Positions 57,940 through 64,000 of a stretch of 64,000 nucleotides of DNA are shown here, piece after piece. The translations under genes were made by a program, and so were the position numbers. Source of the DNA: Dreissena polymorpha (lineage: Eukaryota > Mollusca > Bivalvia > Myida > Dreissenidae); the NCBI RefSeq assembly GCF_020536995.1, contig NC_068359.1, forward strand, positions 104,953,757 through 105,017,756, in the 5' to 3' direction. The stretch's first letter is position 1. Each line of letters begins with the position of its first letter. Below the pieces are notes generated by a model, which saw only the letters and a program-made list of their open reading frames with translations, had not been told where the DNA came from and did no database searches.

Positions 57940-58858
57940 CTGTAATAGACACACTCATGTCAGTGAAATCATGTACAACAAAGATATAGACAGCTTATAG
58001 AAAGCTAACTTGTAATATCACAACTCTGTAATAGACACACTCATGTCAGTGGAATCATGTACAACAAAGATATAGACAGCTTATAGACAGCTAACTTGTA
58101 ATATCAGAACTCTGTAATAAACACACTCATGTCAGTGGAATCATGTACAACAAAGATATAGATAGCTAACTTGTAATATCAGAACTCTGTAATAGACACA
58201 CTCATGTCAGTGGAATCATGTACAACAAAGATATAGATAGCTAACTTGTAATATCAGAACTCTGTAATAGACACACTCATGTCAGTGGAATCATGTACAA
58301 CAAAGATATAGATAGCTAACTTGTAATATCAGAACTATGTAATAGACACACTCATGTCAGTGGAATCATGTACAACAAAGATATAGATAGCTAACTTGTA
58401 ATATCAGAACTCTGTTATAGACACACTCATGTCAGTGGAATCATGTACAACAAAGATATAGATAGCTAACTTGTAATATCAGAACTCTGTAATAGACACA
58501 CTCATGTCAGTGGAATCATGTACAACAAAGATATAGATAGCTAACTTGTAATATCAGAACTCTGTAATAGACACACTCATGTCAGTGGAATCATGTACAA
58601 CAAAGATATAGATAGCTAACTTGTAATATCAGAACTCTGTTATAGACACACTCATGTCAGTGGAATCATGTACAACAAAGATATAGATAGCTAACTTGTA
58701 ATATCAGAACTCTGTTATAGACACACTCATGTCAGTGGAATCATGTACAACAAAGATATAGATAGCTAACTTGTAATATCAGAACTCTGTTATAGACACA
58801 CTCATGTCAGTGGAATCATGTACAACAAAGATATAGATAGCTAATATTTTATTGAACG
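57940..58858. repeat. Tandem array of about 12 units (75-86 bp) carrying the ALG3 acceptor
   Basis: Units start gtaatagacacactcatgtc, then agtggaatcatgtacaac, aaagatatagatagctaact and tgtaatatcagaactct. The two units closest to the exon are about 85 bp (extra cttatagaaagctaac-type block); the others are 75 bp, and a few have ttatag instead of aatag. On the ALG3 sense strand each unit reads GTGTCTATTACAG followed by AGTTCTGATATTA, a copy of the true acceptor and the first 14 exonic bases (AGTGCTGATACTAG). The array fills nearly all of the 988-bp intron 57940-58927. Confidence 0.95.
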
Positions 58859-58927
58859 TTTTATGTTTAAATGTAAACATACTGATAATATTAGCTACAA
58901 TTTACAACAAAACAGGCAATTACTTAC

Positions 58928-59061
58928 TTGCCAACCTGATGTATGCTGGTAGACCAGAGCAGGTAATGGAGGGTGTGGAAGTACCAGACATAGAACTGGT
59001 AGTGTAGAGAGCGGCTAAAACACATGCCTATGAAGTTGGATGTGAAAAATGGCAACAGTAT
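58928..59061 (-). CDS. ALG3: ALG3 penultimate exon
   Basis: The minus-strand exon reads [20 protein letters not shown] then [18 protein letters not shown] and SIHQVGK. This is an almost exact match to vertebrate ALG3 [32 protein letters not shown], the most conserved stretch of the family. Acceptor is TTTGTACAG|AT at 59062/59061 and donor GGCAA|GTAAGT at 58928/58927, phase 2; joining the terminal exon gives [11 protein letters not shown] in frame. Earlier exons were not found between 59062 and the right edge, and should lie further right on this strand. It is a multi-pass ER membrane enzyme by family. Confidence 0.97.
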
Positions 59062-59394
59062 CTGTACAAATGGTTAAGGATTGAGAAATCAAGGCATAAC
59101 GCAATTCAACTGCTGCAAACAAACAAGTGTGAGCACTTTTTCTCTCCCAATATTTATGAATGTGAGAGCACTTTTTCTCTCCCAATATTTATGAATGTGA
59201 TAAAGTTTCATTAAATATTTAATTATTTGAAGAAAATAGAATTGATCATATTCAGATTTGTTTCATTTTTTTATTTATTCAATCAAAAGAATAAACAATA
59301 GTTCATATAACAGTTAAAATTATCCAAACATTGGCCACTGTAAATTCTTTTGTGTGAATTTATGATAGAAAATCTGTCAAATAATACAATATAT
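59062..59394. other. ALG3 intron, no exon seen
   Basis: AT-rich. A short direct duplication at about 59129-59198 repeats gtgagcactttttctctccc, aatatttatgaatgtga. Nothing else was recognised. Confidence 0.6.
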
Positions 59395-60252
59395 AAAGAG
59401 ATGTGTTTGTCAGAAACACAATGCCCCCTAATGCGCCGCTTTTTTTTTGCCTTTGACCATGAAGGATGACCTCGACCTTTCACCACTCAAAATGTGCAGC
59501 TCCATGAGATACACATGCATGCCAAATATGAAGTTGCTGTGTTCAATATTAAACAAGAGATGTGTTTGTCAGAAACACAATGCTCCCTATTGCGCCGCTT
59601 TGAAGCCATAAATTTGACCTTTGACCTTGAAGGATGACCTTGACCTTTCACCATTCAAAACGTGCAGCTCCATGAAATACACATGCATGACAAATATCTA
59701 GTTGCTATGTTCAATATTCAAAAAATTATTGCAAAACTTTAATGTAAGGTTAAAGTTTTTTTTTTTTTTTTTTTTTTACCTTTGACCTTGAAGGATGACC
59801 TTGACCTTTCACCACTCAAAATGTGCAACTCCATGAGAAACACATGCATGCCAAATATCAAGTTGCTATTTTCAATATTTCAAAAGTTATTCCAAAACTT
59901 TAATTATAAAGTTAAAGTTTTGATGACAGAACGACGGACAGACAGGCCAAAAACAATATACCCCCGATCTATCGATCCCGGGGCATACAAAGTTATGAAA
60001 ATTTAAGTTTTTTATATTTTGACCTTTTACCTTGAAGGTTGACCTTGACCTTTCACCACTCAAAATGTGCAGCTCCACGAGAAGTAAGTAAGAGATTGAT
60101 TGGAGAAATGAAAGTTTAATTTTTTTAATTTTTGACCTTGAAGGATGACCTTGACCTTTCACCACTCAAAATGTGCAGCTCCACGAGATACACATGCATG
60201 CCAAATATGAAGTTGCTGTGTTCTATATTAAAAAAGTTATGATAAAACTTTA
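59395..60252 (+). repeat. Cluster of aaatgtgcagctccatgag-family repeats
   Basis: At least four partial units (about 59395-59555, 59552-59750, 59760-59995, 60000-60250) share gaaggatgaccttgaccttt, caccactcaaaatgtgcagc and cacatgcatgccaaatatga. Two start with agatgtgtttgtcagaaaca. One ends acaatatacccccgatctat, cgatcccggggcatac. They abut the tandem-monomer element on the right. Confidence 0.85.
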
Positions 60253-60831
60253 CAAACAAGGGCTGTTTGTAAAACATGAATGCCCCCCATATGGACTGTC
60301 AGTTGTAGTGGCAGCAATTGTGTGAATACGTTTTTTGTCACTGTGACCTTGACCTTTGACCTAGTGACCTGAAAATCAATAGGGGTCATCTGCCAGTCAT
60401 GATCAATGTACCTATGAAGTTTCATGATCCTAGGCGTAAGCATTCTTGAGTTATCATCCGGAAACCATTGTACAATTTCGAGTCACTGTGACCTTGACCT
60501 TTGACCTAGTGACCTGAAAATCAATAGGGGTCATCTGCAAGTCATGATCAATGTTCCTATGAAGTTTCATAATCCTAGGCATAAGCATTCTTGAGTTATA
60601 CGGAAACCATTTTACTATTTCGAGTCACTGTGACCTTGACCTTTGACCTAGTGACCTGAAAATCAATAGGGGTCATCTGCCAGTCATGATCAATGTACCT
60701 ATGAAGTTTCATGATCCTAGGCCTAAGCGTTCATGAGTTATCATCCGGAAACCATCTGATGGACGGACCGACGGGCAGACCGACCGACATGTGCAAAACA
60801 ATAAACCCCCTCTTCTTCGAAGGGGGGCATA
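60253..60831 (-). mobile_element. Tandem-monomer element, third copy (inverted, shortest)
   Basis: It runs from acaagggctgtttgtaaaac to cttcgaaggggggcatac. About four monomers are marked by gaaaatcaataggggtcatc near 60370, 60518 and 60657. Same family as 7245-8105 and 48757-50172, with fewer monomers. Confidence 0.88.
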
Positions 60832-60992
60832 CAAATACAATATTTGACCTTTGACCTTGAAGGATGACCTTGACCTTGACTTTTCACCACTCAAAATGAG
60901 CAGCTCCATGAGATATACATGCATGGTAAATATCAAGTTGGTATGTTCAATATTGCAAAAGTTATCAAACTTTAACCAAGGTTAAAGTTTTG

Positions 60993-61023
<31 letters not shown>

Positions 61024-61050
61024 ACCCCCGATCTATCGATCAGGGGGCAT
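60832..61050 (+). repeat. aaatgtgcagctccatgag-family repeat unit
   Basis: Contains tttgaccttgaaggatgacc, cttttcaccactcaaaatga, agctccatgagatatacatg and ends cccccgatctatcgatcagg, gggcat. It continues the cluster interrupted by the tandem-monomer element at 60253-60831. Confidence 0.85.
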
Positions 61051-61724
61051 AAAAATACTTCTATGACTTAAAAACAAGACTTTACATAAAAGTTAACTAA
61101 TGAATAATGATGTTTATGGTGGTCTTTTTAAAAACATTGTAACAACCATTAAAATTCATGATGGAGAGGTAATTTAAAAACACACTAAACCATTGATAAC
61201 AATCAAATATCACATATGCAAGATAAAATTACTGTCATGGTAAATGAGGGGCTAAAAGATAACACTATTTTGTTACTGTATTTTTTTTTAAGTTAAGCAT
61301 CGTTTGAGCATTTTTTTTATTCAAGTACAGTATTATACATTATTTTATTTAAGTGCAGTATTATACATTATATTAAAGTAAAACTATAAAACCCTCAGTC
61401 CATCACTTCTGAGTCATCACTTTTATCAGACCACAAGGATAGTTTAAATGTATATTCTCACAGTATAATTTTACATTATAAATTACCTCTTGCAGTATTC
61501 AACATATGTCTCGGACAAAAATTTAAAACAAAATTTAAACAAGATAGCCCAAGATTTCTCACCATGTGGGTGTGGAACCAGTTTTGAACCAACTGGTATA
61601 ATTTTAATGATAATAGAAGAAAACCACAAGCAGGTCTCACATATCAGATATAAATTCAATTTATGACATTTCACTGAAAAGCACCCAACAGGGCCTAATT
61701 TGATGCCAGGGGCATGATAATAAA
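61051..61724. other. ALG3 intron, no exon supported
   Basis: AT-rich. A minus-strand open stretch near 61494-61570 (FLSETYVEYCKR before an AG|GTAATT donor) looks exon-like, but does not match ALG3 or another family I recognise. Confidence 0.4.
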
Positions 61725-62110
61725 AACAAGAGATGTTTTGGCAGAAACACAAGGCCCCCTACTGCCCCGCTTTGAATTATTTAATTTTTGTTGTTGATTA
61801 TATCCCTTAAAAAAATATTAATTCCCTTGTGAAAATGATATGTACCTGCCATATGATAAATATAAATTATCTTCCTTTAAAGCTTGTTACTTCCCTTGGA
61901 TTTGTTTTTTTTACCTTTGACCTTGACAGATGACCTTGACATTTCACCACTCAAAATGTGCAGCTCCATCAGATACACATGCATGCCAAATTTCAAGTTG
62001 CTATCTTCAATATTGAAAAAGTTATGTTAAAGTTTTCGGACGGACGCACAGACTGACAGACGTACTGAAAGTTCAACTGCTATATGCCACCCTACAGAGG
62101 GCATAAAAAC
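61725..62110 (+). repeat. aaatgtgcagctccatgag-family repeat, long copy
   Basis: Starts acaagagatgttttggcaga, aacacaaggccccctactgc. The body has cttgacagatgaccttgaca, ttcaccactcaaaatgtgca. It ends gttcaactgctatatgccac, cctacagagggcat. Near full length. Confidence 0.88.
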
Positions 62111-63330
62111 TTACATAAGAGGACAACATTAACTGTGTGATGCTACATGCCAAACATAACACTTTGTTGGATTTTTTTTTTGCATACAATTTTATACCCC
62201 TGAGTCAGGGGTCAGGCTGAACCTTGCAGTTAATGAGAAGATTAGTCAGTTATGTACTATATAAGTCCATAAACATCTTGTGACTACTGAGACATGGACA
62301 ATTTCTGACACCAAGGTCATGATTTGAACACAATTTGTAGAAGACCCCTAGATAATGTTACACACAAAATATAAAAATCTCTCAGCCTTGAGGTATCGGA
62401 GATTTTTTAAAAGTTCTGTAAAAGTCTAAATAAATGTTCTTACCCCTGCCGTGTGGCCAGTTTGACCCCAGGGGCATAATTTGAATTTTTTGTAGCGTAC
62501 CATTAGATTACGTTGCACACCAAATATTATACATCTGGGACTTTCAATAAGATTTTTTCAAGTTATTTACTACACAAGTCTTTATTATAAATCAGGCTAT
62601 CCCTGGGGAGTGGCCAGGTTTGACCAATGATTTAATAAACATAATAGAGGCAAAACAATATTGCACACTAAATATTAAGTGTATATTAAGTGTATAACTC
62701 ATCAAAGATTTTGTGAAAAGTTAATAACCATATATGTTTATGAGCATCATGTGACTCTCGGAGTGTGGCAAGGGCAATATGTAAACAAACTTAGCAGAAG
62801 ACTACTATACGTTGTTACATGCCAAAAAACTAACCTATTAGCAAGGGCTCCTGCTGCTTATGGAAATTGTTGCTTATGTGAAAGTTGTAAAAATGGTGAC
62901 CTTCATCTGGAGAATAAAGGATGTGACCTCGATTTTGAACCTAGCGACCTGGTTCTAGTGGGAGACACTTTGTCTCATCAAAATGCTGAGGATAAATTAA
63001 CTATACTGGAGTTTTGACCTAAAATTGTGACCTTGATCTCAAACCTAGGGAAGTTCTTATGGATAACAATTTGTCCCATCAATATGCTGAGGATGAATAA
63101 ATTATATTGGAGATTTGACCTTGAATTATGTCCTTGATCTTAAACTTCGGGAACAGGCTCTTGCAGGAGGCACTCTTTTGCATCATGCTCAAAATGTTGG
63201 AAAAAATATGCTCCAGGCAATTTTAACAAATTATTTTCTTCATCTGACCTTATTACTTGAATTGTGACCTTGACCTTGTAACTGTTCATTGCGAGCAACA
63301 CATTAATTTCACAGTTTAAGGTCACCAAAG
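62111..63330. repeat. Decayed tandem repeats, about 170-180 bp
   Basis: Recurring phrases are gaacacaatttgtagaagac/acttagcagaagactactat, attacgttgcacaccaaat, ggccagtttgaccccagggg and gagttttgaccta/gaccttgatct. The plus-strand open frame at 62679-63017 lies in this repeat and is not a gene. Confidence 0.65.
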
Positions 63331-64000
63331 TAGTATACCAGGTAAATTGTCTATTCTATGTTCGGTTACATTTTGACCTAACATCAATGGTTTAATAAAA
63401 AGAACTGATATAGAAAAAAATTCGAACAAAAAGATATGATCTGGTTTCAAACGAGTTGCTGTCTTGGTACTCAAAGACCCGTTGATGCTTGGTAAATACC
63501 TGAAAATAATACCAAGTTCATACTCATTTGAATTTGAAATGCATCAAATATACAGATGCCCCCACAATGAATGTTTGGACAATTGGACAAATCCACTATA
63601 CACTCTACAGTGGCAAGAACACAAAGGGTTATGTTGAAAACATACACAAAGGGCAATAATTCTGCACAGAAAAATTCCTTTCTAGACCAGATACACATAA
63701 TGGATCGTTCAGATGTGAAAGTTTGAGCTATATCTGGCAAGCATTAAACAAAAGGATGCCAGTACAGATTACTTTTAGGCTAATATAATCTACAATGGGG
63801 CCTAAAAGTGCTCACCAGAGACATGTAGAAACAGACTTGTGAGGTGTAGATTTTATGTTTGCATAATAACTGTAGTTTTTCGGCGTCAGCTGAATACGCC
63901 AGCTTTTCACCTTAGCCTGACCTTTGTTAGCGTCCAATAGAATTCAAATAAAACTTCCCGCGGCCAAGTACAGATGAATACACTTCATTGACTGCATTGG
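63331..64000. other. Right edge, nothing recognised
   Basis: No exon of ALG3 or another gene could be supported. The last 100 bases are somewhat richer in CpG (ttcggcgtcagctgaatacg, cccgcggcc), which might mark an approaching promoter or exon. Confidence 0.4.

Noticed and set aside
61483-61752. Minus-strand frame ending FLSETYVEYCKR before AG|GTAATT as an upstream ALG3 exon
   Set aside because: The residues do not match any part of ALG3, and no acceptor with good phase was seen.
62679-63017. 112-codon plus-strand frame as a cysteine-containing protein
   Set aside because: It lies wholly within decayed tandem repeats and shares repeat phrases in frame-independent fashion.

Overview
The window looks like mollusc, most likely bivalve, nuclear DNA. 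It is AT-rich and has split genes with GT-AG introns. It is crowded with the tgaccttgacctttgacc-type dispersed repeats, tRNA-derived SINEs and short inverted-repeat elements typical of bivalves. Some families look familiar from dreissenid mussels, but that is recollection and could not be checked here. No rRNA gene, intact tRNA gene, CRISPR array, LTR element or virus-like element was recognised.

Four host genes can be supported. (1) The 5' part of UBE4B (ubiquitin chain-elongation factor E4 B) is on the minus strand: five coding exons at 22775-22798, 17071-17287, 13693-13762, 11880-11967 and 1894-2026. The exons join in phase, and the gene runs off the left edge. (2) A GCNT-type beta-1,6-N-acetylglucosaminyltransferase is on the minus strand: exons 40859-41820, 34129-34268 and 33654-33961, with one conserved middle segment not found. 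(3) A two-exon ankyrin-repeat/SOCS-box gene is on the plus strand: 45790-46010 and 51939-53046, 442 codons. (4) The last two exons of ALG3, the ER mannosyltransferase, are on the minus strand: 58928-59061 and 57774-57939. The rest of ALG3 should lie to the right.

Most of the remaining DNA is mobile or repetitive. UBE4B introns hold a 2 kb minisatellite, a 6.8 kb decayed Harbinger transposon loaded with later insertions, and a 2.5 kb TTAA-flanked element with another element nested in it. Between UBE4B and GCNT lie a Mutator-like MITE, a 399-bp near-perfect tandem duplication, a TTAA-flanked element carrying a tRNA-Leu-like region, and a decayed endonuclease/RT LINE split by a 925-bp insertion with a clean 10-bp target duplication. 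A second, jockey/CR1-like LINE ends just before the ankyrin/SOCS start codon. The right third is mostly tandem-monomer repeat families.

The most interesting signal is shared by two unrelated genes. In both UBE4B and ALG3 the intron directly upstream of an exon is filled by a tandem array. The monomer of each array contains that exon's own 3' splice acceptor plus its first exonic bases, giving dozens of candidate acceptors in UBE4B and about eleven in ALG3. In UBE4B the extra units are readable in the host phase; in ALG3 an upstream unit would bring an early stop. This may be a recurrent way for 3' splice sites to seed satellites, and it makes testable predictions about splicing.
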